Position numbers and translations under genes: made by a program. The notes below the pieces were generated by a model, which was given only the letters and a program-made list of their open reading frames with translations, searched no databases and was not told the DNA's origin. This document shows, in pieces, positions 23,701 to 35,639 of a DNA stretch of 64,000 bases. The stretch is from NCBI GenBank assembly GCA_003586115.2, contig QVOM02000119.1, forward strand, positions 43,774,521 through 43,838,520, read 5' to 3'. The stretch's first letter is position 1. Each line of letters starts with the position of its first letter. The DNA comes from Salvator merianae. Its lineage: Eukaryota > Chordata > Lepidosauria > Squamata > Teiidae.

Positions 23701-25747
23701 CTGCCTCATCCAGGCCATCTTTTTCACCTGCTCCCTCAGTCTCTCTGGCTCACACCCGCCTTTGCTGATCCCAGAGCACACCAGTTTAGTGGCACAGTGG
23801 GCTGCTGTCCCTGTTAATTTCCACTTCACACTTTGAGTCAACTTGTCCACATACCCCAGCAAAGATGTTTGCTATCACCAAGAGATCTTTTTCAATCTGC
23901 TACATATCAAACTAAATGAGGCATGCTTAGGATTAATGATGACATGACATGGTCCAGAACTGGGAGCAGATGGGGCTTCCCTGAGGATCTTCCAGGTCTG
24001 TTTTCAGGGGATGGAAAGAAAGGTATCGTGTTTTTTAATGACTGTCTGCCTATCAGTCAAAAGAGATGGCAGGGAGCATTACAGTCAGACATGAGTGGTT
24101 GCAGAAAGGAGATTCTGCTAGTATGGGCTGCCTTTAGGTTATTGCACAGGTAATATTGCCTCTTCCTTTACAGAATTTACCTATACCGCACAGAAAGCAA
24201 AAATGGTAAGGAAAGAGAAGGAGGAGGTATAAGGCAGGACGTCTTTTATGAATGTGTGTGTGTGTAGACATACATAGAGTAAGGCAAAGTTAGATGAATA
24301 GAAAATGCTTCCCATCTAGGACATCATGCCCAAAGCATTTTTCTTGCAGGCTTCCACGATTTGGATTTCAACTGATTTAAGCTTTTCTTAATGGCATCTT
24401 GCCAGAAAGTATTATATAATCAGTCTTCAGGAACAGGGCCTTAATGTGGAATGTGACATGAGCAGAATCCTTTATAAAATGTAGGTCTTGAGTAAAATAG
24501 CCCAGGTAGACAGCAAGAGCCAGGCTGCTATGAGTATGCATGTATGTGTGTGTGTGTGACTACGTGTGTGCATGTGTCTGTTCACACAGAAATATTGTGC
24601 CAGCTGACCCTCCATGGATACACCATTGACAGCAATCACAGCAAATAACAATTTGCAAAGAGTCATTAACATTATCAAGATCCAACAGGTCTGAGTTCTA
24701 TAAGATGCAGGTATTAATATTCACAATGTTCTTGAGCTCCATCTACTGGTACTCCAGTCAACAACAAAACTATGCACAGAAAAGAAGGAATTCGAGAAGG
24801 CTTGAAACGAATGATTGTCGACAGCATAAAATATACAGGCTGCCCTGCACTATGAAAATGTTTAATATTAACAGGGTTGTGCTAAATTCCTGGGAAAATT
24901 TTCAAGCAAGGAATTTCATTATAGTTTCACTGGAGAAAAACATACAGAGGGCTTTCTTAATCTTCTGGCATCAAAACTCTTGACATCTTTAGCATGGCTG
25001 ATTTGTTCTTTGTTAGCTGCATACTGATTGAACAACAGAAATTCTGTCAGATGAGAGCATCTTAACAAAGCTGGAATTTATAAGCAAATATTCAGGGTAG
25101 TCCCTTTCAAGGAAGAATGTCTAGTAGTGACTCATGTAATGGGAACAGAAGGGAGAGTTGAGGGTCCAATCAAAATTCATCTTTGATCTCATTTCAGTCG
25201 ACTGGGCTGCTGACAAAGACAAATGCAAAGTGTACACTTGGGACAAAAGAACCACATGCATAAATATAGAATGGGAGATACATGGCTTGGTGACAATGAG
25301 TATGAAACTTGGAATTTTATCTGGCCACAAACTGAGTATGAGTCAGCAGCATGACATGGCAGCAAAAATGGCAAATGTGATCCTGAGCTGTATCTATGTA
25401 TGTGAAACTATTTTGGCTTTGTGTAGACATCACTCTGAGTATTTTGGTCACATCTATGTGCTCTGGTAGGAAAAACCAGGGGTCACCCACAGGTCAGGGT
25501 AGACAAATGTTTCTTGCCCTGATTCCTGCCTTGAGGCAGTGGACCAAGTACCCTGATAGAAATAAAGAATTCTTGCCCTCAGGGAGCCAAGCCCCTTCTA
25601 TTCAATCTCCTGTGCCCATTTGATGAGTCCTGATGACCCAATGTTTCTTCTGAATGGCTCACGTTCTAACTGCAAGGTGGAGCCCATGTTGTTGCTGGCC
25701 ACCTGTATGTCAACTTAGGCTGTGCTTGTTCTATAGGGAAAGGCTGA
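20732..25747. other. 5 kb of unassigned sequence, no gene seen
   Basis: No exon, LINE protein or clear MITE recognised. It holds a short C run (about 22425-22437) and imperfect TG-rich tracts near 24255-24270 and 24541-24575. All open frames are short and overlapping. Confidence 0.45.
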
Positions 25748-25896
25748 GGGCAATTCTGCACTGGCTGATAAACCAGACTAGCATGCATACTAGCTGCCTC
25801 ACTTCTGTATGCTGTGGCAGTCTAAAGGAGTCCCAGATGACCACACCAGCAAGTTGAAGGGAAACTCCTGAGATGCTTGCAGGTGCAGAATTGCCC
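25748..25896. mobile_element. 149-bp MITE with perfect 14-bp ends
   Basis: The ends GGGCAATTCTGCAC and GTGCAGAATTGCCC are perfect inverted repeats, flanked on both sides by TGA (25745-25747 and 25897-25899). A 3-bp duplication suggests a PIF/Harbinger-type relative, but TGA is not the usual TWA, so the superfamily is uncertain. The TGCAC near the end is shared with families B, C and F. Non-coding. Confidence 0.7.
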
Positions 25897-25904
25897 TGAC
25901 AGAA

Positions 25905-26200
25905 TGAAATCTGTTTAACCTTGAGAAGAGAAACCTGGGGGGAGGGCAGAATATGACAATCCTTTTCAAATACCCAAAAGGATCATTCCTATCATCTCAT
26001 GATGCATGACAAGGAATAATGGTTTTAATTTATACTAGGAGTTGTTCTAATATCAGGGGAAGATCCTTACATTAAGGGCCATTGAATGGTGGAACTGATT
26101 ACCTAGGGAAGTGGCCCCTGAGTATATTCAAGGAGAGGCCAGGCAGGAATTTGTTGAAAAGGCATCAATTTGAAACTCAGTTAGATCTAGATATTTTTTT
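25905..26200 (+). mobile_element. CR1/L2-type LINE ORF2 C-terminal fragment
   Basis: Plus-strand translation across frameshifts gives LFNLEKRNLGGGQNMTILFK, an inner piece like IYTRSCSNIRGRSL, then NGGTDYLGKWPLSIFKERPG. This follows the pattern of the LINE tail: a LEKRrLrGD-like block, a middle block, and WNxLPxEVxxSPSLxxFKxxL. It is degraded with several stops and lies directly beside the MITE at 25748-25896. Confidence 0.6.
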
Positions 26201-28377
26201 CTCAGAATCTAAGATTGCAAGATTATTAATTAAAAAAATCCTCACTGGAGCAGTTTCTATATTGAGCCAAACAAAACAATGCACATAAGACCAGATGGTA
26301 AACAAAGCAATTGCAAGGGGGCAGAGAGAAGAGCTGCTAGCTGATAAACCTACAAAGCCCCCATCTAGTTACAGCCTTAGCAGTCTTCTTACAGTGAAGG
26401 GAAACCTCAGCCTCTTTTTGACTGTTGTAGCCTCCCAAAAACCATCAAGAGACTGGTGTGATCCACAGCGGGGTTTTGTGCCCTTTTATGGATACAGACA
26501 TGACCAACTGAGCCTGCACTGTTGCAACATGAGCCATGCTGGTCTAAATTAGATTGTGGAGATAAAGCACAATCGGAATAATTTATCCTTTACTTACGTT
26601 ATTGAGACACATTGGTACCCTAGGACAACAGTTGATAGGGCCTGTCTGACCGCAAGTCCCATTTTTAAGCACGTGTGGTAGTAGCTTCAAGTAGAATGGG
26701 AAAGGTGGTACCAAGCATTCAGATGGAGCTTTTATTAGTTGAAGTTTGCACCCAGGCAAAGATGAAATTAACATGTAAGAAGATTTTTCATCACCTGAAA
26801 ATGAGTCTTTATTTTCTTCCCTTAGGCTGTTAGGTAGAGTTGTCAAGTTGACTTCTGTTAGCTGACAAACCAAAACTCAGCTAAAATGTATGTCTACTTC
26901 ACATTTCCTATTCCCATCAGTCAAGGAACAAGTATCTTTCTTTTAAGGATGAGCCCAATGTGTTTAGTCAAATGGGAATCCCCCAATGTTACTTCTCTTG
27001 TTTCCTACAGGCGTTGGTGTAACCCATTACCTGCATGGCACATAAAGAGTCTCATGTCATGTTTTTATAAAATTATTATGATTTTAGTTGCTTTTATTTT
27101 CCACATCCTGTAAACTGCTTGGAGATGATATTTTAATGGGAAGTGGTATGTAAATATTTTAAATAAATACATACACACATTTCACAGATCCTGCGACCTT
27201 GCTCAGATTATCCAGATGAAGAAGCATTCTGTGTCGAAAGTTACCTATTTCCTCAAGGGCAGGTAACTTCAGATGATAGACAACTTGCTCAAGAAAGAGA
27301 GAGCTCTGGTGTGCAAATGAGCTGAATCAGCATTTTGGATTAAAACCTTGTTTGCAGGATGCTCTATTTCTGTGATTGCTGCCTTTCTCCTCCTTCAGCA
27401 AGCTGTCAATCATCTGGAGATAATGTTAAACAGGCAACAGTTTTCGAGCTTCTTTGCTTTGGAGGGCATGCATTTGAATGTCTGCTGTTTCCTCTATGAC
27501 TTTGCATCAGCCAATTTTCCCCTTCCCCATTTCCCCATTTCCATTTTCAATCTATTTGCATGCCATTTTTTGCTATCTTTCTTGGATTTTTATTTTTATT
27601 TTATATTATTGTTTCTGTTATTATTATCATTACCAGTCATGTTTCCTTTTCTTTTTGTGATAAGGGGATTCATGAATCTTATCAACATCTCTACTTTATG
27701 AGATGCTTCCCAGATTGCCTTCTACTCTGCAATGCCACATCTAAGAAGAATAAAAAGTAGATTTTTTTTTCTTAAAGCATCAATTCTAGTCAAATTTTGA
27801 AAAACTTTTGAAATGTAAATTGAAAGAAATACAAAAACGAATTTGAAAATCATCTGTGAAACCAGCAAATATGAAACTGGAATTCAAATGTATTTGTTTG
27901 CTCCATTATATTAATGCTCAGAAACCAATATAAAAACACTTAAAATGGGGGGGAAAAGCATATATGTAGCACAGTTCATAGCCTATCTCCTTGGACACTG
28001 AAATATGGGTACACTAGTAGTTAGATAAAGAATTCTAGAATGAAAATCATTTGGAAAGCATATCAGAGTCAGTACAATTGCACTGAGTTTGCTATAGTCA
28101 TGTTGTGATTAAAGAGTTTGGCCTTGAGCCCTTTCATGTCTTGAACTCTTTCAGTGCTGTACAAAGCTTCAGTTATGCACATATATAATTTTCTTCCCAT
28201 TATAGATGCTCCTTTTCTGGGGAAGTGTGGATTTTGCAATGATAGGAGTAGGTACAATAGTGTTCGTCCACTGCTTAAAATTTCAATGAGGTAGCTTGGT
28301 GTCACTAGGTACAAAGAACAAATATCTGCAACGAGGTTCTTGTTAGTCTACATCTCAATGATACCCAAGGATGATGA

Positions 28378-28379
<2 letters not shown>
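26201..28379. other. unassigned sequence, no gene seen
   Basis: No gene or repeat recognised over about 2.2 kb. The part near 27580-27640 is strongly TAT/TTA-rich. Confidence 0.5.

Positions 28380-28410
<31 letters not shown>
28380..28410. repeat. (GT)n microsatellite
   Basis: Fifteen uninterrupted TG units. Confidence 0.98.
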
Positions 28411-28411
<1 letters not shown>

Positions 28412-29189
28412 TTAGAACATGGTATCAATATAATAGGAAGGGAAATTTGAATATGCTAAGGTAGTACAAATGATGCTAGCTGAATGGAAAGAAGGAAGGC
28501 ATTTTTACAAATATGTCTAAGTTTCTTGGCTTTTTTTTCCTCTTTGTTTACAAAAACACAGTGGAAACAAACTTAGTGAAAAATAAGTTTTTGGAAAAAA
28601 TCTAGTTATGAAACAGGAAAGACAAGTGAAGGCAAACACCAGAGCCAAACAGAATTTTAATTGCAGGCAGAAGCAGAAAAAAAAGGAAGAAGAAAAACTA
28701 TTGGATGGTGGAAGAGAGGAAGGCAAGTTCAAAATATGGGCTGTGTTCATGTGGCACAATTGTGGTATTGTGAATACACCATGATAGTGCAGGGTCCACA
28801 CATCCTAGCATCCTAATGATGCAGTGGGTGTGCTGAAAGAGCATGGCATCTGTGTAACCCTACACTCATCCCTCATACATCTCAGCATAACTGCTTCATG
28901 GAGCACTTAAAGGAAGAAAAAGCACTGAGATAGTGCTTATTCCTGCTACTCTGCTACTCTGCCACTGCTTGTGCAGACTTACCTTATTCCACAATCTTCA
29001 TAGTGGATTAAGCAGCCCTGTTTTCACAAATACAGGAACTGATACACTTAGGCTATTTCCTACATTCTCCAAAACGTTTACACCTGGGGAATGAAAGTTG
29101 CCTGGCTGTGATGTTAGTGTGGCTAGGACTAGTGGCAAGCATGTGAACAGCATGCTGCTACTTCAAGAAGAGTGCTAAGACTCCAGTCT
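28411..29189. other. unassigned sequence, no gene seen
   Basis: No gene recognised. Short A-rich runs occur near 28675. Confidence 0.5.
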
Positions 29190-30350
29190 GGACAAATTGA
29201 AATGTAAAGGATATTACCTGTGGTGTTAATGAGAAACTTATTGCCAAAAACAAAATAATTGAAATACTTACAGAAAAAAGAAGTCAAAAATTGATTACAG
29301 TTAATGGATTTTTAAAAAATCTTTGAAGGAAAAGAAGAATAAAGAAAAAACTAGTTGACCAGATAATGAATGGGAAAAAGTGTTGAGAGACCTGTAAATG
29401 AAAAAAGTAGTAATTGGAAAAATATATAAAGCGTTACTAAGTTCTAAGATAAGTATCAAAAAAACGGTATTGGAGGTATGGATTAGGAAGGTTCAGATGA
29501 ATGAAGATCAAATGGACAAAGCTATCAATATTAGAAAGAGAATTAAAAATAGAAAATTCCGGGAGCTGTCAATGATTTTTTTAGGGAAATTATACTGAAC
29601 CCCAAAACAAATATCTTGTATTAACAAAAATGGGAAGCCACAATGTTGGCATGGTTCTGGGGAGATTGGACTACACAAACATTTGTTGTGGTCATTTTAT
29701 TATGTTAAGGAATTCTGGGGAAAAATATTTAAATAAATATTTAATAAAATGCTGACACAGAAATGTTTACAAGATTGGAGAAACAGTAGTATTAGAATGA
29801 ATAAAGAACTTGTTTACTATATATTTATATTGGATAAGTAATAAAAAATAAGGAAAAAGAAGAGATAAATTATCTATAAATAGCTACACAAGCATTATTA
29901 GCAAGGAGAGGGAAAGAAAAAAATAAATGGACCTTAGAAAATTGGTAACAATATGTGACTGAAATGATCATTTTTGATGCAATTAGAGAAAAAAAGAATG
30001 TTGATGACAGGTCAAAAAAGTATATCATGTGTTCAGAAAAAATAAGAGTGCAAATGATTGTCAAATCATTTGTTAAATGATTTGGGTAAAACTATCCCAT
30101 TCAATGTAATTAATTTGTTTTTTAAAGTGTAATTAATGAAAGTGTCAAAGGAGGGTAGGGATAGGGCATAGGAAGGTTATTAAGATGTTGTTATTAGATA
30201 TGGGTAGACAAGAATACATTTATATACAGCACTTGTAGTTGTTAATAGTTTATATGTCAATATCAACATTTTACTTTCTGTATTTGTATTCTGGGAATAA
30301 GGAATAAAGTTAATAATATACTGTGCTTGAGACAGCCTCTGCCTTTTTTG
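29190..30350 (+). mobile_element. L1 LINE ORF2 C-terminal region, degraded
   Basis: The plus strand carries IGKIYKALLSSKISIKKTVL EVW (29410-29480), like the GKIYKxLL linker after the L1 reverse transcriptase. Next comes a decayed CWxC...HFYYVKEFWGKIFK (29640-29735), like HMWWxCxxxKxFW. Then ATQALLARRGKEKNKWTLEN W and TEMIIFDAIREKKN (29880-30000), like AARILIAQKWK...TxExW...MxELDK. These blocks occur in the correct order for L1 ORF2. Frames shift repeatedly, so it is a pseudogene. The AT-rich sequence to about 30350 is probably the rest of its 3' end. Confidence 0.65.
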
Positions 30351-30849
30351 GATCCTGCCAAAGATTGAAAATTGACAGAAAGCCAGCAAACAGAAACAGC
30401 TTCCTGGAAGAACCTTTTTAAATGGCAGTATGAGGAGCGGCCATGACTTGATGACATGCAAAATACTATGCAAAAGATCCCAGCTTCAAACCTAGTTCAT
30501 AGGACTTCAGGAAGAAAGGCAAGGCAATATTGTTGTAAATATTGCTAGTAGGCTAGGGTGTCTATGTGTTAAAATTCAACAAAGTAGATTAGCTGGTGGT
30601 CAGTGAGGCTTGCTTTGTCTAGAACAGGTTTGGGAAATCTACCGTCTTGCATATGTTTTTGGGACTGGTCAAGGTCAACATACTATGGAAGGTTGTAACT
30701 TCCTGTTTACTGGTACAATGGCACTGGTCCAGCCCGCACCCTGCACTGGCCCTGAAGCTCACACAAGCTTGCGGGACAGCTTCCAAGGGTTCCAAAGGGC
30801 TAGGAATGAAAGTTCCTAGTCCTGGAGCCACCTGGTGATCCATTTTGAG
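30351..30849. other. unassigned sequence, possibly part of a family F element
   Basis: No gene seen. The second half (from about 30700) has the same composition as the family F repeat that follows and may belong to it. Confidence 0.4.
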
Positions 30850-31160
30850 TATGCACTTCAGTGCACCACCTGCACAGCCAAAATGGGTCTCTCAGTAGTC
30901 AGGAACATGGATGTGTGCTTTCTGCATGCCTCTGTGTTCCAGACTAGGCCACACTGGTCTGCCAGTAGATGTTGATATAGAGATCTACCAGCAATCCAGA
31001 TCAAGGACCCCTGAATTATGCTCCATCCTATGTGGACAGAGTGTACCAGTGGTGGGTGGGCCTCAAAGATCCACTATAATGTGTGGACTGATGAGGACCA
31101 GACGAGGACCATGAGGGGTCCTAATAAAGAACAATGGTAAGTGCAGAAAGGCCTGAAATC
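30850..31160 (-). mobile_element. MITE-like repeat, family F, copy 2
   Basis: The reverse complement begins TTTCTGCACTTACC and shares ordered blocks with 10500-10790: GTCCACACATTATAGTGGAT, CCACTGGTACACTCTGTCC and GACCCATTTTGGC. Divergence is high. The far boundary is not resolved. Confidence 0.45.
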
Positions 31161-31910
31161 AGTCCCCCAACCCAGTGCTGTTACATACAGAAAATTTCAT
31201 GCAGATGGATTGGTGAAGTCTCCATCATGTAATTATCACTGTTGTTCTCTGTAACCTGAATGATTAAATCTTTATCCCAGATGCAGTACTCGTTTTTGTG
31301 CCATGTCAAGGACTACATGCTTTCTAATTGACTAATCAGAAGCTCATAGCTGTGCTGCTGAATCTACAGCCTTGTTTGTGTGTTTAGATTTCTCTGCGGC
31401 AGTCACATGGCTTTTCTATTGTTTGTTCATTTGATTTTTAGTGAGGTGTAATCCTCCTGTCTTTTATAAAAGATACCATGTTTGCAGCCTTGTAAGCCAG
31501 GATCTCCGCTTCTGGATTTCTCATTTCTCTAGTGGAAATAGGTGCAATGGAAACCATCTTAACATATGAGGAAAAACTGAAATTACTTCCTTTAGCCTAT
31601 CAGTCTCTCCTCAAGATTCTTCTATATGTGTATCCGTTATGGGCCCAAACTCACAAAAACATATCTACGGAATAGTACAGCAGCCTTTACTGTCAATTTC
31701 TATTGCAGGGGAATAAGAGAGGGGGACAAAGTCAATATGTCTTCCCTCTGGCTACAACAATACATGTGCTTGGCTCTGCACTCATGAAAGGGAGAACTGA
31801 AGATCCAGAGATCCTTTCTGTGTGCACAGCTGCATATTTTGGAAAGAGTGGAGTGGATAGATCTAGAGAGGGGTAAGAAAAAATTATACTTCACCATAAG
31901 GAGAACATAA
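31161..31910. other. unassigned sequence, no gene seen
   Basis: No gene or repeat recognised. Confidence 0.5.
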
Positions 31911-32075
31911 AGGCTGCATCCAGACACGGAGTTATCCTGGAGCAATCTGGGATTTGGCAATCCCAACATAGCTCGGGAACATTGGGGTTATATCCTACAA
32001 TAACATTATTGTGGGAAAATCAACCCTCAACCTGGGTTTTACCTAAAACAAAGAGCGCTTGCCTGGTCTGGATGC
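31911..32075. mobile_element. possible short MITE
   Basis: AGGCTGCATCCAGACA on the left and GGTCTGGATGC on the right form a short inverted pair. The left end is close to family A ends (GGCTGCATCCACAC), but the family A core is absent. This is a weak call from the ends only. Confidence 0.3.
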
Positions 32076-33655
32076 TTACTCACATATCCATCATCTTGAG
32101 AAGGGCCACCGCACATGTCTGGGGCCAAATCCAGCCAAACATCAACTGCACATGCGTGCAGGGTAGTGATCATGCACTTTCAGGTATTTTACACAATTGA
32201 AATATCCAGATGTGCATGTGTGGGGCCAAACCAAATCCACACTAGTAATTACCTCTGCTTACCCTGCTGCTTGCTCTACACTGTTGCCCTGCTGTCTGTG
32301 CAACACACAAAATTCCAGAGGTACTTTATTCCAGAATACTATGAAAAACTGAAATAAACAAAGACTGCCTGGAGGTGGCCAACCATTTCATGCCCCCATA
32401 TTTCTGGAAAATGAAGATTTTCTAACAACGAGTCATGTTTCTTGAGAATTCATTGAATTAGATAAGCATTTACCTATAATAAAACCGTCTCCACTAGTAT
32501 AAATATGGGGTATGCCAATTGAATTTCAAAGCATGTCATAAAATGCTGGGTTCCCTTGGAGAAGTGTACTTGGCTGTTTTAGGCTACTACCATATTGGAC
32601 ACACACAGTATTTGCTCTATATTTGCTTCTGTTGAGCAGCAACCAGCAATGTTTTATGTATCTTATTTGGGAACAACCATTCTGTTGGATGCTTCCTTCT
32701 CAGTGTGCCAATGGAAAGCTTTGAAAGCTAAACCATCATTTAGGTACCATAACATTTTATACTGCTGCATTTCAATTTTTGGTCTACTTAGAGTCAGACT
32801 GAATTGCTATATTTTAGAACTGCATTGCCAGGAGCTATTTCTAGATTGACATTACAACTGCGACTATCTCCTATTAATGCTAATAAGCAGTCATAATCAA
32901 GAAGTTAAAATATGTGTATGACTAACTCTTTGTGATTAATGGAAGGAAATGAACTTTGGAGGAGTTTATTGAAACACGCAACTATCTGAAGTTTCCTTCA
33001 AGAACCAAACTCAAGTAAATGGCAAGAACTGAAGGGACATGAGAGGTTAAGTTGTTAGGAAGCTTTGTATTACAAAGAGCTAAAGAAACTCTCCACTTTT
33101 CTTAAAAGTAATTATTTTGTGCTCTTTGGGGGCTGCTACTGGGAATCCATTGCAACCTTTCAAAGAAAAGAAGATCAAACAAAAGAAGGCAAATAGTTTA
33201 TCCTGCATTTATTTGATTTTACTCAAATTTCCGCAATAGGTGTTGCTAGAATTTAGTATGATACTGGGGTTAGATATTCATTTTTTAATACTTGGCACAC
33301 AAAGTCTGCTTCAAAACCCAGTCATACTCCTTGAAATCTGAGCTAGTCCTGCCTTTGGCCATTTCTGCACTTACAAGGGTGGGGTGAATACATCTTCTCA
33401 CTGGCAAGATTTCTCAAATGCTATATTGGAATTTTGTTCAAAAGAATTCTGATCAAGTTACTTATTATATTCTATCTATATAAAAAATGATACTCTGCCT
33501 CTCTTATGTGTTTGTGTAGAACACCCTGACCCTCCATAAATGCCCATTTACAACAGGTAGGAATTGGAGGTGCTGGAGAACTTCAATGTATACCATCATT
33601 TGGTAGTTGCATGGAGAACAGAGAATCAAACCTAGCTCAAATATGCAAATAGAAT
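32076..33655. other. unassigned sequence, no gene seen
   Basis: No gene recognised. At 33357-33377 GGCCATTTCTGCACTTAC resembles the end of the B/C/F-type MITEs, but no partner end was found. Confidence 0.45.
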
Positions 33656-33881
33656 AGCTGGGCCCACTTATACTGGAAGAAAGAACTCAAAAGGGGTTAG
33701 ATGTCAGCATGCAGCAGAAACTAGTTTTCTTATCCAACCTCTAATCCACATTAAAGGCCAGAGAATGCACTTTGGAAATGATTTCTGGCCTTTAATGTGG
33801 GTTAAGGCACTAATATCCAGATACGACAAACTCTAACCTGCTTTTGAGCCACTTTTTTTTCACCCTGTGTGGATGCAGCTC
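33656..33881. mobile_element. palindromic MITE, family A, copy 3
   Basis: The clearest copy of the family core: AATCCACATTAAAGGCCAGA pairs with TCTGGCCTTTAATGTGGGTT around a short loop. The right arm reads CTGCTTTTGAGCCAC, a T run, then CCCTGTGTGGATGCAGC. The left arm is more decayed. Non-coding. Confidence 0.7.
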
Positions 33882-34199
33882 ATGATGCTTAACAGTTTCA
33901 AGGCAATGATTCTGAAGAAACGTTGTTCTCAGCCTGTCATGCAACAAGGAATTACAGCCAATAGCAAAAAGAAGAGCAGGTTGCAAGATGTTTGTAATAA
34001 AAGAGTGCCCTGCACACGAAAACAGAAGAATAGAAAAGAATGGAGATCTGAAAGAAATGTAGGAAACAGAAAGTCTCCATCCAGTCACAGCCTAAGTAGA
34101 ATTTCTTTTATGAATAAAAATACTGAAACCTCTGATTTAATTATCCTTGCTTGGCATAGATTTCTCTTAATTTAACCTCACACTTTCAGAAAATCAGGA
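33882..34199. other. unassigned sequence
   Basis: No gene or repeat recognised between the MITE and the L1 fragment. Confidence 0.5.
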
Positions 34200-34705
34200 A
34201 GTTATGTACTGCATGTACATGCATGTGGTTGAAGGATTTGAAATTTACATTGTGTTATAACTTAAAGGAGAATTTTTTTAAGATGATGTACAGATGGCAC
34301 GTTACCCCACACAGATTATCTAAAATATACAAGAATATATCAAATAAATGTTGGAAGTGTGGGGAAAAGGATGGAACGTATTATCACATGTGGTGGACGT
34401 GCTCAAAAATAAAAGCCTTTTGGCTACAGATACATACTGAAATGCAAAAAAATGTTAAAAATGCAGATTCATTTTAAACTGGAAATCTTTTTATTGGGTT
34501 TGATATCTAAGGAATTGAAAAGATATAATGTTATACTGCAATACATGGTTACAGTGGCTAGATTGATATATGCATAGCAAAGGAAAATGCCAAAAATTCC
34601 GTTGTTGGAAGATTGGATTACAAAGCTGATGGATTTTGCAGAAATGGACAAACTGACAAATTTAGTAAGAGATGAAACTATGTCAAATCTTGTTAAGAAC
34701 TTATG
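34200..34705 (+). mobile_element. L1 LINE ORF2 C-terminus
   Basis: A readable plus-strand frame gives DLKFTLCYNLKENFFKMMYR, WHVTPHRLSKIYKNISNKC, WKCGEKDGTYYHMWWTCSKI and KAFWLQIHTEMQK. After a frameshift it gives QYMVTVARLIYA, KIPLLEDWITKLMDFAEMDK and LTNLVRDETMSNLV. The CWKCGExxGTxYHMWWxC zinc-knuckle is the hallmark of the L1 ORF2 carboxyl end, thought to bind template RNA. It is the youngest-looking L1 tail in the window but is still frameshifted and lacks the reverse transcriptase. Confidence 0.85.
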
Positions 34706-34796
34706 ATAGTCTGATCTTGCTCTATCCAGTATTTGGATAGTAAATTTATACTTGGATAATAGGATTCCTTCTCTTTACCTGTTCTCTTAGCCTCTC

Positions 34797-34842
34797 TTGT
34801 GACCCACCCATAGGGTGGGATAGAAATATAAATAAATAAATT
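34797..34842 (+). mobile_element. LINE/SINE-type 3' tail with (AAAT)n
   Basis: TTGTGACCCACCCATAGGGT, GGGATAGAAATAT and (AAAT)n resemble the tails at 45530-45624 and 11508-11592. It may be a separate truncated insertion rather than the end of the L1 just upstream. Confidence 0.45.
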
Positions 34843-35225
34843 TGTGTAGCACAACCTTTGCCCAGAGATGGCCCTATGTTGGGTGCAGTGTTCACAAATT
34901 TAACACTGTACCAGGATTATATTTATCTAGATGTGCTGTTGAAGAGCCTTCTTCATGTGGTTCTACCTATTGCAAAGCTCATGATAAAGAAAATGATTCT
35001 CATGAAGTTAGGTTTCTGATAGCGATTCTGGTCGAGTATGAACAGGCCCCAAATTTCTGAGCACTGAAGTGCTCAGCAGTCTACCAGCTTTCACCAATTT
35101 GTTGCTATCCTGATGTTTGCCACCAAATATTCTTGTTGGAGAAAATGGGTATTGAGGTCAAAAATATCCTGAGGGAGGCAGGTTGAGAGCAAGTGATATA
35201 TGGTATAACATTTAATTATTTTTAT
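34843..35225. other. unassigned sequence
   Basis: No gene or repeat recognised. Confidence 0.5.
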
Positions 35226-35405
35226 GGGAATGCCTATAGCTCAGTGGTAGAGCAGCTACTTTGCATACAGAAGGTCAAGCTTGGTCTCTGGTGCCTCCCC
35301 AGATGAGGGCTGTGACAAATCACTTCTAAAACTATAAGGATGTGGTCACCAAGAACCAAGCTCGACTGAAGGACATCTGTATTCTGACCTCAGTTAGGGG
35401 TAAAG
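35226..35405 (+). mobile_element. tRNA-Ala-like SINE, degraded
   Basis: Begins GCCTATAGCTCAGTGGTAG, the pol III A box and D arm of a tRNA. It continues AGCAGCTACTTTGCATACAG AAGGTC, close to the tRNA-Ala (TGC) anticodon arm. The B box (GGTTCAATCCC-type) has decayed to AAGCTTGGTCTC. The body holds GCCTCCCCAGATGAGGGCTG and a later block around GACTGAAGGACATCTG. It is not a functional tRNA gene: the T arm does not pair and the sequence continues far past tRNA length. Confidence 0.7.
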
Positions 35406-35639
35406 ATGACTTACATTTTAAACATTTTAAACAATTCTTTCTTCCATGACTATGGAGGTTTAGGGGCTTAGCAACTTCTTTATTTTATTTCTTTCACTTC
35501 TTTCTTTGGTAAAGCTTTAATAAGATTTTCAACAAATATTAAAAGTCACAAACCTTACAGACAAAAACACACATGCTTTCTGCACATGCTAGTATTCCTT
35601 ACCAGCAAGTACCCTAAGGGCTTCCATTAATTCTCTTTT
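35406..35639. other. unassigned sequence, probable L1 3' remainder
   Basis: AT-rich sequence downstream (minus strand) of the L1 reverse transcriptase fragment. No readable protein. Confidence 0.4.

Noticed and set aside
35230..35300. tRNA-Ala-like sequence as a functional tRNA gene
   Set aside because: The T arm and acceptor stem do not pair, the B box is decayed, and the sequence continues as a SINE body.
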